From positions 54,950-114,248 of the forward strand of contig NW_003546327.1 in NCBI RefSeq assembly GCF_000090795.2: 59,299 bases of DNA, given 5' to 3'. The DNA comes from Amphimedon queenslandica. Taxonomy: Eukaryota > Porifera > Demospongiae > Haplosclerida > Niphatidae. Position 1 is the first letter of the stretch; every line of letters begins with the position of its first letter. The position numbers were made by a program, and so were the translations under genes. Below are positions 46,348 to 57,910 of this stretch, piece by piece. The notes under the pieces were generated by a model. That model was not told where the DNA came from. It saw nothing but the letters and a program-made list of their open reading frames with translations, and ran no database searches.

Positions 46348-48343
46348 TTATTCTTCATATTTTAAAGGATTGTCTGCAAGCATTTCAGCAAAGACCAGAG
46401 CACCAGCAGCATTTTCTTCACCAGTAGGAATAATCTACCACAAAATGACATGATTAGATCTACTTTAATATTGCATTTAAAGATCTTACTTGATCTGGTG
46501 GCAATAGGAATCCATATTGCCCAGTATCTCTTAGCTCAAAACTATAGCCAGCTGCTCTGTAGCCTCCATTGGTTGATGATGCATCTTCCCCATAGCACCT
46601 AGTGACCAATATATAAATGGTGTAAATGAATAGCTTTACCAATCTGAAGCAGTTCCACTAGTTGGGTAGAGACCAATTTTCTTTTGTGACGTATATGTTT
46701 TTCCATGAACCTTGTATTAGTTCAATGACATGATAATAATTACAATAATAATAACGATAATAATAACAACAATAATAATAATAATAATAATAATAAAAGC
46801 CTTACTTCATATATGGCAGCACTGACAGCATCGCCGACTTCCTTCATAGCAGCATCATCCGGAGAGTCTTCATAAGTCCAGCCTATACAAAGCCTCATTA
46901 CAATATTCAACAATAACACTGTGCTGTACCGTATGGTCGCATGATGAGCTGACTGTAAGAGTGCCAGTCAATTGCACCAATAACAGGAGCATTAGCTCTG
47001 TATGTTCATGGCACTGTCATTATATTAGGACAGAATAGCCTGTGGCTAACCTGAAGTAGTTTTGTGTGTTTTGTGTCTCTGGTTCAGAGGCAGCACTAGG
47101 ACCATGATATGTTTCACTGCAAGGATTATCAGAACTACCTCCCTACAGTACACAACGAGGAGAATTGCATGAGTGGTATGTTATGCATAATAATAATCAC
47201 CTCACTCCAGTGCTCATTATAGTTTCTGTTAAGATCAACACCTCTGCAACTTGAGCCTTCATTAACACTTCTGTTCTTCCTCCAGAGCCTGTCGTTACTC
47301 CTTGTATACTGCATTGTACAAAATACAGCATGTAGTATCATATACTTCACAATCCAGTGACTTACTTCATATCCATCAGGATTCACAAAAGGGACAAATA
47401 TGAACTCCACCCTTTCTAAAATATTTTTCACCTACACAATAGTTATTTCAAGTATGATTATGCAGTGAATTTAGAAGCATGAAGCCAGCCCACTACAAGT
47501 ATTGTAAGCCCAAAACCAATTAAGGTGCTTATATGTAAATGCTATAGTAATAGTGATGTAATTAATAAAATCACTTACTCTTTCCTCTGTACTTGTTACA
47601 AGGTAGTTTGCCATGTACATACATGTAGCTCCAGATATCCATTCTCCTAGAGCACAAAGATGAATATTAGTCCTTTTTATACCACGAATGACTCACGTGC
47701 ATGAATCTGACATTGGAAATATATTTTAAGTTTCTCTTGACCAGTTTCAATACCAATGTGAACTGCTGGTTGTGCTCTTCCTTCAAGTGATTCCCCAATT
47801 GATGGCACAAACCTACATATCTCACTGTGCTCTTCAGCTAGGTCCTTATACCATTCATATATTTCATCATATCCATGCTATAAAAGATTCAAAAACTTGC
47901 TTAGTGCATGATTTAAAAACTATGCTGGTACTCACGTAATCTTCAAACCAGAGATCATCTCCAACTTTATTTCTTGTGTTATTAACTTCAAATTGATGTA
48001 CCAAATCTTCAATACTAGCAATCGTAACACATTCCTTGGTTGCTTCTTTATAAGTACCAGCTCCCTGGACCAAGTCTTTCTTAATCCTGATGTCAGCCAT
48101 GCCCTCAGAAGTGAAGTGCCATACATCAACATCATCACTTTGCAGGAACTCTTTCATTCCTTCAAAACCAGTTGGGCTGGTTCGAAAAAGAGTATGATGA
48201 AACTAGACACACGTAAAGGACTAAGTTCTTCCTTACCATCTAATAAGTATCTCATCATTGTACTTTACTGTTCTTTGGTACTTTGCAGACTGACAGAGAG
48301 ACAAATGAAGAACAAAAAGCAGCAACACTTTCCACTCAACCAT
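46348..48343 (-). CDS. M14A procarboxypeptidase, copy 2
   Basis: Start at 48343 (signal peptide MVEWKVLLLFVLHLSLCQSA); the propeptide exon carries MKEFLQSDDVDVWHFTSEGM. The catalytic exons contain DRLWRKNRSVNEGSSCRGVD and LNRNYNEHW (Arg127, Asn144, Arg145), FVPFVNPDGYE, GAIDWHSYSQLIMRPYG (zinc His), LYPTSGTASDW and ELRDTGQYGFLLPPDQ (Glu270); the last exon is IIPTGEENAAGALVFAE. Position 255 is Ser (TASDW), unlike Asp in copy 1, so the preferred C-terminal residue is probably neutral. About nine exons with small introns. All key catalytic residues are visible. Confidence 0.88.
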
Positions 48344-48534
48344 TTTGCTGCTCTGTTTTTTAATGAGCCACACCCTTGGATAGACTATAGATCTATAATC
48401 ATGATTTTCAGCACAAAATAATGACTATGTATATTAATACAAATCATCAGCAGATGAAAATAACAGCTGTGCAAGTTTATTTAGAGTATTTTTAGCTTTT
48501 ATATGTAGCATATCTACAAAGTTTCTAATCCTCT

Positions 48535-51500
48535 TTATTTCTTGTGAGAATTATAAGGATTAGGAATTGGAGCAGCAATGAGTCTTTCTGCAAATTCCAA
48601 AACTCCTTCGAGATTTTCCATGCCAGTTGGTATAATCTGTAAAGAAATTATAAAAGCTGCATTGTCATGTGAATTATTATGCCTCTTCTGGTGGTAGTAG
48701 GAAAGCATATTCTCCAGTATCCCTCAGTTCAAGAGTATAACCAGCAGCACGATAGGCTCCATTCGTTGAAGTAGCATCCTCACCGTAAAACCTAAAAAAA
48801 CTAATCAATAGTTTTTCACTTATAGTTCATTACCAATCAGAGGCTATGCCACTAGTTGGATAAAGATCAATGACTTTCTGTGACGTGTAGGTTTTACCAA
48901 AAACCTAAATTGTAATGGATTGGAATCATGATTACCGATTTGAATTATTTCGTGTGTTTAATTTACATCAAAGATTTTTGCACTCATTTCATCACCAATC
49001 TCCTTTAACTGGGCTTCATCAGGAGAATCTTGATTTGTCCATCCTAAAAGCATCTTAGTGAGCATCAAATTATATTAATATTGGATTACCGTATGGTCGC
49101 AGTATAAGTTGACTAAAAGAGTGCCAGTCAATGGCACCTAAAATAGGACCATTGTCTCTATTAAATATTAATACAATAAATAATATATGTAATAATTATA
49201 GCACTAACTAGTCTCGCCATGCCCCTTCGCTACCTGCAGGTAGCGAAGGGGCATGGCGAGACTAAGCACTAACCTGAAGTAGTTTTGCGTGTGTTGTGTC
49301 TCCGGTTCAGAAGCAGCACTAGCTCCATGATATTTATCATTGCAAGGATTACTTGAGCTACCTCCCTATGCATGAAAAAGGACATTAAAATTCTTTCCTG
49401 TTTCACAATATACCTGATTCCAGTGATCATTGTAGTTTCTGTTCAGATCTACACCTCTACAACTTGATCCAGAATTAACTTGTCTATTCTTCCTCCACAG
49501 ACGATCTCCATTCCAGCTATACTGTATAGAATAATTAATATTTACTGTAGCCATTATAGTTACATTACTTCATATCCATCAGGGTTGACAAGAGGAACAA
49601 ATATAATTTCCACATTTTGCAGAATATTTGAAATCTACAAATACATTTGTGACAAGTGTTGATCTTAAGCCATTCATTACCCTTTCTGAGCCATCAGGAT
49701 TATTTGTTAAGGAATCAGCTATGTACATGCAAGTTGCTCCAGATATCCATTCACCTTTTGACATTATAATGAAAAAGATACACTAATTATAAAATCTTCT
49801 AATTTCACTTACGAGCATGACTCTGACATTGGAAATATATTTTTCCAACTACCGGATTTCCGACATGAAAAGCAGGCAAGTCCCTGTCTTCTACTGATTT
49901 TCCAATGGAGGGAATAAACTGGCACCTGTCACCACATTGCTCAGCTAATTCCCGGTACCAAGCATATATTTCATCATACCTATGCTACATTAGGGACCCA
50001 ATAAAAGCAGGAGTAATGGTAGGAGTTGAGACTAAAATGCGTGGGTCCACACACTAAGTGAATAATAAAAGCAGGAGCAGAGTAGAATATGTGGTGTGTA
50101 GTTGTAATGATTATAGTCAAATATTTATAGTATAACTAGTCTAAGATATTAAATTTTTGTTATTTCCATTGTGTATTTAAATATTATTCTTCATAAGAAC
50201 AACTTAAACAAAAGCTAAAATAAATCAAATTTACTCCATTATTAGAATTTCCATACTGTAGTACATCTTACATTACACTTCTTAAGTGTACTAAATTGTC
50301 ACATAATTATTTCTTTAATTTTTGTAGGTCAACCATGTATCTTAACTATAACTTTTTGATAAATCATGCATTGTTGTACATACTAGCTATGTTACTGTTT
50401 GTCTATAATGTGCAAGAACTTAACCAACACAATATCACAGAAAAAATTATCAAGCAAGAAAAAGGATAGACAAAAGAGTCAAAGTGAGAGAAAGAGAAAA
50501 TGCACTAAATCAGGTATATGGATGTAAAACAAAGGTCTAAATACTTGACCAGAATAATCTAATCATAATAGAAATGGTAACAATGATAACAATAGATCAA
50601 ATACTTAATCAGAAGGTTATGGATAATGGATCAGTCTAATGAGATACCATTAAAGACTGCATAGTGTTTACCTATACATTAATTTTGTGTATTCAATGAA
50701 GGAAAAGTAGTCCTCCAATTTATAAAACAACTTAAATTAACTCATGAAAGTAACTTAAATTTATTGTTAAAATCATTTAAATTGCCTATACAAGTCTTTA
50801 CCTTCTTACTATAGCTGCTCCTACTTTTTAATAATAATGGCTGCGTGGGTGGCTGACTCTATCCACCCACGCATTTAAGGCTTTTCTACACTAGGCGCAT
50901 TGAACTGGTTTGGAACCTGTACCAGTCATTTCACACCTGATGCGCATTGAATGGGCTTCACTTCTGAACCAGTTTGAACTTTTGCATTGCAACTGTAGAA
51001 AGGCCTTTAGTCTCAACTCCTACTACTACTCCTACTCCTACTCCTACTACTACTCCTATCAGGCAGGCCCACTGAGAGGGGGGGGAAGCAGGGGATAAAT
51101 CCCCTGGGCCCCTCACTTCAGAGGGCCCCATAATAATATACATTATAATTAAAGTATAATAAGTCATCTTTTAATACATGATTAAACATGTGCCTTTCTG
51201 GTTTTTAAACTAGCAAAATGATCCATGATATAATCAAAATTTAGCTGTTCTGCAAGTTTGCTTTTAATTGCTAGTGTTCCTAAGTCAGTCAATCAATTTT
51301 CGGTCATATTTGAGCATTGGTAGTTCTTGTCATTTAATTTGTAATTTTTTTCATTATTGCAAAGGGCCCCTAATTTTAATCTTCCCCTGGGCCCCATGTC
51401 TTCTCTCAGCGGGCCTGCTATCAGGTCCCCTATACTAAGAATTATTGGCAGCCTGATAAATAACAATACACACTCACATATTCCTCATGCCATTCCTGCT

Positions 51501-51894
51501 GTGCTTGACCGTGGAGTTTTACCGATGCTGTCATGCTCTCAAATTGTTGGACCAATACCTCAACATCAGCGACTGCAGTACATTGCTTTGCAACGATATC
51601 AGTCCCTTGAATGAGGTTTTTGCTAATCCTGATGTCAGCTAGTCCATCAGGAGTGACACGCCATACATCAACATCATCACGTTGCAGGAACCCTTTCATT
51701 CCTTCAACACCAGTTGGGCTGGTTGAAAGAAAGAGTAGATAGTGATACTACACACACACACACACAAAGGGTAAAGTTCTTCCTTACCATCTAATAAGTA
51801 TCTCATCATTGTACTTTACTGTTCTTTGGTACTTTGCAGACTGACAGAGAGACAAATGAAGAACAAAAAGCAGCAACACTTTCCACTCAACCAT
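48535..51894 (-). CDS. M14A procarboxypeptidase, copy 3 (odd gene structure)
   Basis: Same layout as copy 2: signal peptide MVEWKVLLLF from 51894, propeptide FLQRDDVDVWRVTPDGLADI (51.7 kb), CQSHAREWISGATCMYIADS (zinc HxxE), NSGSSCRGVDLNRNYNDHWN, IDWHSFSQLILRPYG, DLYPTSGIASDW (Ser255) and ELRDTGEYAFLLPPEE (Glu270; YAF replaces the usual YGF). Three oddities: the intron after the propeptide is about 1.5 kb and full of mobile elements; the last intron's donor is GC (GAG|GCATAA) where the paralogues have GTACAA; and about 130 bp sit between the ATG and the upstream sequence shared with copies 2 and 4. Coding looks open, but splicing may be impaired. Confidence 0.82.
49209..49264. mobile_element. 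Perfect 56-bp palindrome with 9-bp target duplication
   Basis: Two 28-bp arms with no loop, starting TAGTCTCGCCATGCCCC and mirrored to the end. It is flanked on both sides by AGCACTAAC (49200-49208 and 49265-49273). Paralogous copies 4 and 5 have the single, unoccupied site (AGCACTAACCTGAAG near 52873; AGCACTAACTTGAAG near 54917). On the gene strand the duplicated 9 bp are GTTAGTGCT, the first nine bases of the intron. Confidence 0.95.
50845..51030. mobile_element. Inverted-repeat element in copy 3 intron
   Basis: Ends AAGGCTTTTCTACA (about 50877) and TGTAGAAAGGCCTTT (about 50995-51009) are inverted copies. Inside, CTGGTTTGGAACC... and ...GAACCAGTTTGAAC style repeats and GCGCATTGAA (twice) occur. 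It is preceded by a small palindrome on GCGTGGGTGG / CCACCCACGC (50841-50873). Confidence 0.6.
51064..51417. mobile_element. Non-autonomous hAT-like transposon, 354 bp
   Basis: 15-bp terminal inverted repeats CAGGCCCACTGAGAG and (reverse complement of the right end) CAGGCCCGCTGAGAG, one mismatch. Both ends are flanked by the same 8 bp, CTATCAGG (51056-51063 and 51418-51425). An 8-bp duplication with CAG-type ends is the hallmark of hAT elements. No transposase ORF fits inside. Confidence 0.88.
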
Positions 51895-52209
51895 CTCTAC
51901 TACCATTTGTGAAAATGTCTCGGTCTCTTTCGTGTATTAAATCTTTTATTGACTCTTTTTCTTAATCATTTACTCATTTTATTGTCACTATTATTAGCTC
52001 CGACTATGACAGATTCAAAAAAATTTGCTGCTCTGTTTTTCAATGAGCCACACCCTTGGATAGACTAGATCTATAATCATGATTTTTAGCACAAAATAAT
52101 GACTATGTGTTGATAAAAATCATCAGCAGATAAAAGTAAAAGCTATATGCAAGTTTATTTAGGGTATGTTTTAGCTTTTATGTGGCATATCTACAGTTTC
52201 TAATCCTCT

Positions 52210-54048
52210 TTATTTCTTGTGAGAATTATAAGGATTAGGAATTGGAGCAGCAATGAGCCTTTCTGCGAATTCCAAAACTCCTTCAAGATTCTCCATACCA
52301 GTTGGTATAATCTGTAAAGAAATTATAATAGCTGCATTTTCATGTGCACTATTGTACCTCCTTTGGTGGAAGTAGGAAACCATAAGACCCAGTATCCCTC
52401 AGTTCAACAGTATAACCAGCAGCACGATAGGCTCCATTTGTTAAAGTAGCGTCTTCACCATAAAACCTAAAAAGAACTGGTCAATTTTTCTTCAGTTATT
52501 GTCCTTTACCAATCAGAGGCTGTGCCACTAGTAGGATAAAGACCAATGGATTTCTGTGATGTGTAGGTTTTACCAAAAACCTAAATTGTAATAGATTGGA
52601 ATCATGATTACCGATTTGAAATATTTTGTGTGTTTAATTTACATCAAAGATTTTTGCACTCATTTCATCACCAATCTCCTTCAACTGGGCTTCATCAGGA
52701 GAATCTTGATTTGTCCATCCTAAAAGCATTTTAGTGAGCATCAAATCATATTAATATTGAATTACCGTATCGTCGTAGTATAAGTTGACTATAAGAGTGC
52801 CAGTCAATGGCACCTATAATAGGAGCATTGTTTCTAATATTAATACAATAAATAATATATAAAATTATCATAGCACTAACCTGAAGTAGTTTTGTGTGTG
52901 GTCTGTTTCAGGTTCAGAGGCAGGGCCAATTCCATGATATGTCTCACTGCAAGGATTACTTGAACTACCTCCCTATGCATGAAAAAGGATCGTGGCATTA
53001 AAATTCTTCCCTGTTTCACAATATACCTCATTCCAGTGGTCGTTGTAGTTTCTGTTCAGATCTACACCTCTACAACTTGATCCAGAATTAACTTGTCTAT
53101 TCTTCCTCCACAGACGATCTCCATCCCACGTATACTGTATGGAATAATTAATATATACTATAACCATTAGTTACATTACTTCATATCCATCAGGGTTGAC
53201 AAGAGGAACAAATATAAATTTCACATTTTGCAGAATATTTGAAATTTACAAATACATTTATGACAAGTGTTGATCTTAAGCCATCATTACCCTTGATGAG
53301 CCATCAGGATTATTAGTTAAGGAGTCAGCTATGTACATGCAAGTTGCTCCAGATATCCATTCACCTATGACAATGTAATGAAAAAGATACACTAATTATA
53401 AAATCTTCTAATTTCACTTACGAGCATGAATCTGACATTGGAAATATATTTTTCCAACTACCGGATCTCCGACATGAAAAGCAGGCTGGTCCCTGTCTTC
53501 AAACGATTTTCCAATGGAGGGAATAAACTGGCACCTGTCACCACATTGCTCAGCCAAGTCCCGGTACCAAGTATATATTTCGTCATACCTATGCTATATT
53601 AAGAATTATTGGCAACCTGATGAATAACAATACACACTCACATATTCCTCGTGCCATTCCTGCTGTGCTTGACCATGGAGTTTCACTGATGCAGTCATGT
53701 TCTCAAATTGTTGGACCAATGCTTCCACATCAGCGACTGCAGTGCATTGCTTGGTAACGATATCAGTTCCTTGGATGAGGTTTTTGTTAATCCTGATGTC
53801 AGCCAGTCCATCAGGAGTGATACGCCATACATCAATATCATCACGTTGCAGGAACTCTTTTATTCCTTTGACACTAGTTGGACTGGTTGAAAGAAAGAGT
53901 ATAGTAATACTACACAGACAAAGGGTAAAGTTCTTCCTTACCATCTAATAAGTATCTCATCATTGTACTTTACTGTTCTTTGATACTTTGCAGACTGACA
54001 GAGAGACAGATGGAGAACAAAAAGCAGCAACACTTTCCACTCAACCAT
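52210..54048 (-). CDS. M14A procarboxypeptidase, copy 4
   Basis: Start at 54048 (MVEWKVLLLFVLHLSLCQSA). Propeptide FLQRDDIDVWRITPDGLADI; CQIHAREW zinc motif; DRLWRKNRQVNSGSSCRGVD and LNRNYNDHWN; PCSETYHGIGPASEPETDH; IDWHSYSQLILRRYG (RR where other copies have RP); LYPTSGTASDW (Ser255); ELRDTGSYGFLLPPKE with Glu270; last exon ending NPYNSHKK. Donors and acceptors are canonical. Very close to copies 2 and 3, including 5' flanking sequence, so the duplication is recent. Likely a secreted digestive or processing enzyme, by family. Confidence 0.88.
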
Positions 54049-54248
54049 TTTGCTGCTCTGTTTTTTAATGAGCCACACCCTTGAATGGACTAGCTTCATT
54101 TATAGACTAGCAGCAATCATGATTTTCAGCACAAAATAATGACTATGTATTAATAAAATCACCAGCAAATAAAAATAACAGCTATGTAAGTTTTATTTGG
54201 GTATATTTTAGCTTTTATGTAGCATATCAATACAGTTTCTAATCCTCT

Positions 54249-56118
54249 TTACTTCTTGTGAGAATTATTAGGATTAGGAATCGGATCATCAATAAGTCTT
54301 TGTGCAAATTCCAAAACTGCAGCAAGATTTTCCATGCCAGTTGGTATAATCTATACAAAGTATAACAGTTGCATTGTCATGTGCACTATTGTACCTGTTC
54401 TGGTGGGAGTAGGAAACCATAAGATCCAGTATCCCTCAGTTCAACAGTATAACCAGCAGCACGATAGGCTCCATTTGTTGAAGTTGCATCCTCACCGTAA
54501 AACCTAAGAAAGAACTAGTTAATATTTATTCCAGTTATTCTTCTTTACCAATCAGAGGCTGTGCCACTAGTAGGATAAAGACCGATGGATTTCTGTGACG
54601 TGTAGGTTTCACCAAAAACCTAAATTATAATGGATTGGAGTCTGACTTGAATTATTTTGTGTGCTCAATTTACAGCTTTAATTTTTTCACTCATTTCGTC
54701 ACCAATTTCCTTCAACTGGGTTTCATCAGGAGAATCTTGATTTGTCCATCCTATAACAGCATTTTAGTGAGCATCAAATCATATTAATATTGGATTACCG
54801 TATGGTCGCAGTATAAGTTGACTATAAGAGTGCCAGTCAATGGCACCTATGATAGGACCATTGGTTCTATTAGAATTAATATTAATACAAAAAAATGATA
54901 TTATAAAATAATTATAGCACTAACTTGAAGTAGCTTTGTGTGTTTTGTGTTTCTGGTTCAGAGGCAGCACTCACACCATGATATGTCTCACTGCAAGGAT
55001 TACTTGAACTACCTCCCTATGTATGAAAAATGACATTAAAATTCTTTCCTGTTTCACAATATACCTCATTCCAGTGGTCATTGTAGTTTCTGTTCAGATC
55101 TACACCTATACAAGCTGATCCAGAATTTTCTCGTCTATTCTTCCTCCACAGACGATCACCAGTCCATGTATACTGTATAGAATAATTAATATATAGTGTA
55201 GCCATTAGTTACATTACTTCATATCCATCAGGGTTGACAAGAGGAACAAATATAAATTCCACATCGTCCAAAACTTTTGAAATCTACAAATACATTTATC
55301 ACAAGTGTTGATCTTAGGTCATCGTTACCATGTCTAAGCCTTCAGGATTATTAGTTAAGGAATCAGCTATGTACATGCAAGTTGCTCCAGATATCCATTC
55401 ACCTATGACAACATAATGAAAATTATGCATCAATATAAAACACTAATTTATCACAAGTAAAAATTATACTTTCACTTACGAGCATGAATCTGACATTGGA
55501 AGTATATTTTTCCAACTGCCGGGCTTCCAACATGAAAAGCAGGCATGACCCGGCCTTCCAGTGATCCTCCAATAGAGGAATTAAATTGGCATCGTTCACC
55601 ACATTGCTCAGCCAATTCCTTGTACCAATCATATATTTCATCATACCTATGCTATATTAAGAATTATTGGCAACCTGATAAATAACAATACACACTCACA
55701 TATTCCTCGTGCCATTCCTGCTGTGCTTGACCATGGAGTCTCACTGATGCAGTCATGTTCTCAAATTGTTGGACCAATTCCTCAACATCAGCGATTGTAG
55801 TGCATTGCTTTAAAATGATATCAGTTCCTTGGATGAGGTTTTTGTTAATCCTGATGTCAGCCAGTCCATCAGGAGTGACACGCCATACGTCAACATCATC
55901 ACGTTGCAGGAACTCTTTCATTCCTTCAACACCAGTTGGGCTGTAAAGGATTTAAAAAGAGAGAGGTGGGGGAAGCAAAATTATAAAGTGATAAATTGTG
56001 CTACCAGTTCCATTTACCATCTAATTAGTATCTCATTGTCATATTTGACAGTCCTTTGATACTTTGCAGCTTGGGAGGTGAGGAGGAGGAGAGCAGAGAT
56101 AAGGAAAACCTTCAACAT
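54249..56118 (-). CDS. M14A procarboxypeptidase, copy 5
   Basis: Start at 56118 (signal peptide MLKVFLISALLLLTSQAA, different from copies 2-4 and closer to copy 1). Propeptide FLQRDDVDVWRVTPDGLADI; HARE zinc motif at the 55.49-kb exon; GDRLWRKNRRENSGSACIGV and DLNRNYNDHWN (CIG in place of CRG); PCSETYHGVSAASEPETQN; IDWHSYSQLILRPYG; LYPTSGTASDW (Ser255); ELRDTGSYGFLLPPEQ (Glu270); it ends NPNNSHKK. Its start is 175 bp from the divergent GLOD4 start. Confidence 0.88.
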
Positions 56119-56293
56119 TTTGTCCTCAGTGGGCTACGTGATAAAGAGTGCAAGGTGTAGATCATGAATGTATTCAAAGAGACAATACCAGGATGAAGTG
56201 AGGCAATTTGCGAATTTGCAAAGCAACAGAGCTGAAATACACACTTGAGCCACGCCCTATTATAGCAACACCCACGCATACTTAAGGCTTAAA

Positions 56294-57910
56294 ATGGCGA
56301 GTGGAAGGAGGGCACTGCACTATGTGTTCAAAATAGCAGACAGAGATGCAACGGTTAAATTCTATCGGGATATTTTGGGTATGAAGGTATTGAGACACGA
56401 AGAATTTAATGAGGGCTGCAAGGCAGCTTGCAATGGGTGAGAATAAAAATAATAACTTTTAATATTCTTATTTTATTATTTTTAATTGAAGGCCTTATGA
56501 TGGCCTTTGGAGCAAGTCTATGGTTGGTTATGGTGAAGAAGATTCTCATTTTGTGGCTGAACTCACTTACAATTATGGGATCAAATCGTACAAAAAAGGA
56601 AATGATTTTAAAGTATTAATCAGCCACTCCTACTCATTAATATTCATAAAAATTAATTGAATTAAAATTAACAGTTTTTATTCTTTAGTGCATATCTATA
56701 CATTCCAGAAATGCATTCAGCAAACTACAGCAGTCAGGAATGAAGTATAGCAAAGTAAATCAATTCCAAAATTGGGCCAAAGTCCCTTGGACTTTAGCCT
56801 AATTTTGCCAAAAATCAAAAGGAAAGATTTCTCCATTTTTGTAACTTTTCTGATGCATATATATGTACTATTTTGTGTAGAAGTTGGAACTAATTTCGAT
56901 CAAGTTTAGATTTTTTTTATGAATTTTTATTTTGCTCCAAATTCGGGCCAAAAATGAAAAAGAGAGAATCCTCCATTTTTATTTCATTTTCTGATGCTTA
57001 TACAAGTACTTATGTAGGAGAGTGACGACAGCCTGAAGGTTGATGGTCCTGGTGGATATACATTTATCTTATATGACAAAAACTCCTCTACAAGGGGTAT
57101 GTTCTATTTAATGATGAATTTGGCACATTGTTCATGAATTATTCTTTAGACCCTGTTCAATCAGTATGCTTGAGTGTCACAGACCTAGAGAGATCTAAAA
57201 GTAACTTGTACTCATTAGAAATTATTATTGCAATTATGTATGATGAAGGTTATTGGGCTGATCTCCTTGGAATGACAATATTTGCACAAAACGAAAACTT
57301 CCTCACATTAGGCTATGCTCCTGAGCAGGTATTTTATGATTTTCTTACTTTTTCATCATTTTTAACTAACTTAAAGGCCAAACTTGTATTGGAGAGAATT
57401 AGTGAGCCAATGGATCATGCAGAAGCATATGGAAGAATTGCTTTTTCATGTCCAAGAGCTCAGGTATATTTAAATGTAAATGAGTTATTATTATTATTGA
57501 TTATTACAAAGCTTCCTGATATTGAGAAAGCTGTCAGTGATAAAGGATGGAAGATATTGACTCCACTGGTTAGCTTAGACACTCCGGGTAAAGCTACTGT
57601 TGAAGTAGTCATACTGGCTGATCCAGTAAGGATAATCGCTAAATGATTATTATTATTATTATTATTATTATTATTGTAAACCATTATTAAGGATGGACAC
57701 GAAATCTGTTTTGTGGGTGATGAAGCTTTTAGAGAGCTGCCAAAAGTTGATCCAAAAGCAGACCAGCTAATGGATGAAGTATATATTACTATTGTTCTTT
57801 GCATTATCTTATTTTTATATCTTTGTAAGGCAATTGCAGGTGACAAGAGTGTCGCATGGTTTGCTGAGAAGGAGCTTAAAAAAGCGAAAAAACTGGAACA
57901 AGAAAATTAA
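56294..57910 (+). CDS. GLOD4: Glyoxalase domain-containing protein 4
   Basis: Nine exons (56294-56436, 56492-56612, 56689-56754, 57018-57096, 57150-57328, 57377-57463, 57512-57625, 57692-57778, 57830-57910) join in frame to 318 residues; human isoforms are 298-313. Diagnostic stretches: [121 protein letters not shown] and REL. Two vicinal-oxygen-chelate (glyoxalase/dioxygenase fold) repeats; the enzymatic activity of GLOD4 is not settled. A divergent dispersed repeat sits in its third intron (56757-57012). Confidence 0.96.

Noticed and set aside
49366-49554. Many 60-85 residue carboxypeptidase ORFs as small genes
   Set aside because: They are single exons of the five multi-exon genes; phases and order agree with paralogues.
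57460-57846. Minus-strand ORF with poly-Asn
   Set aside because: Antisense of GLOD4 exons and a TTA microsatellite.
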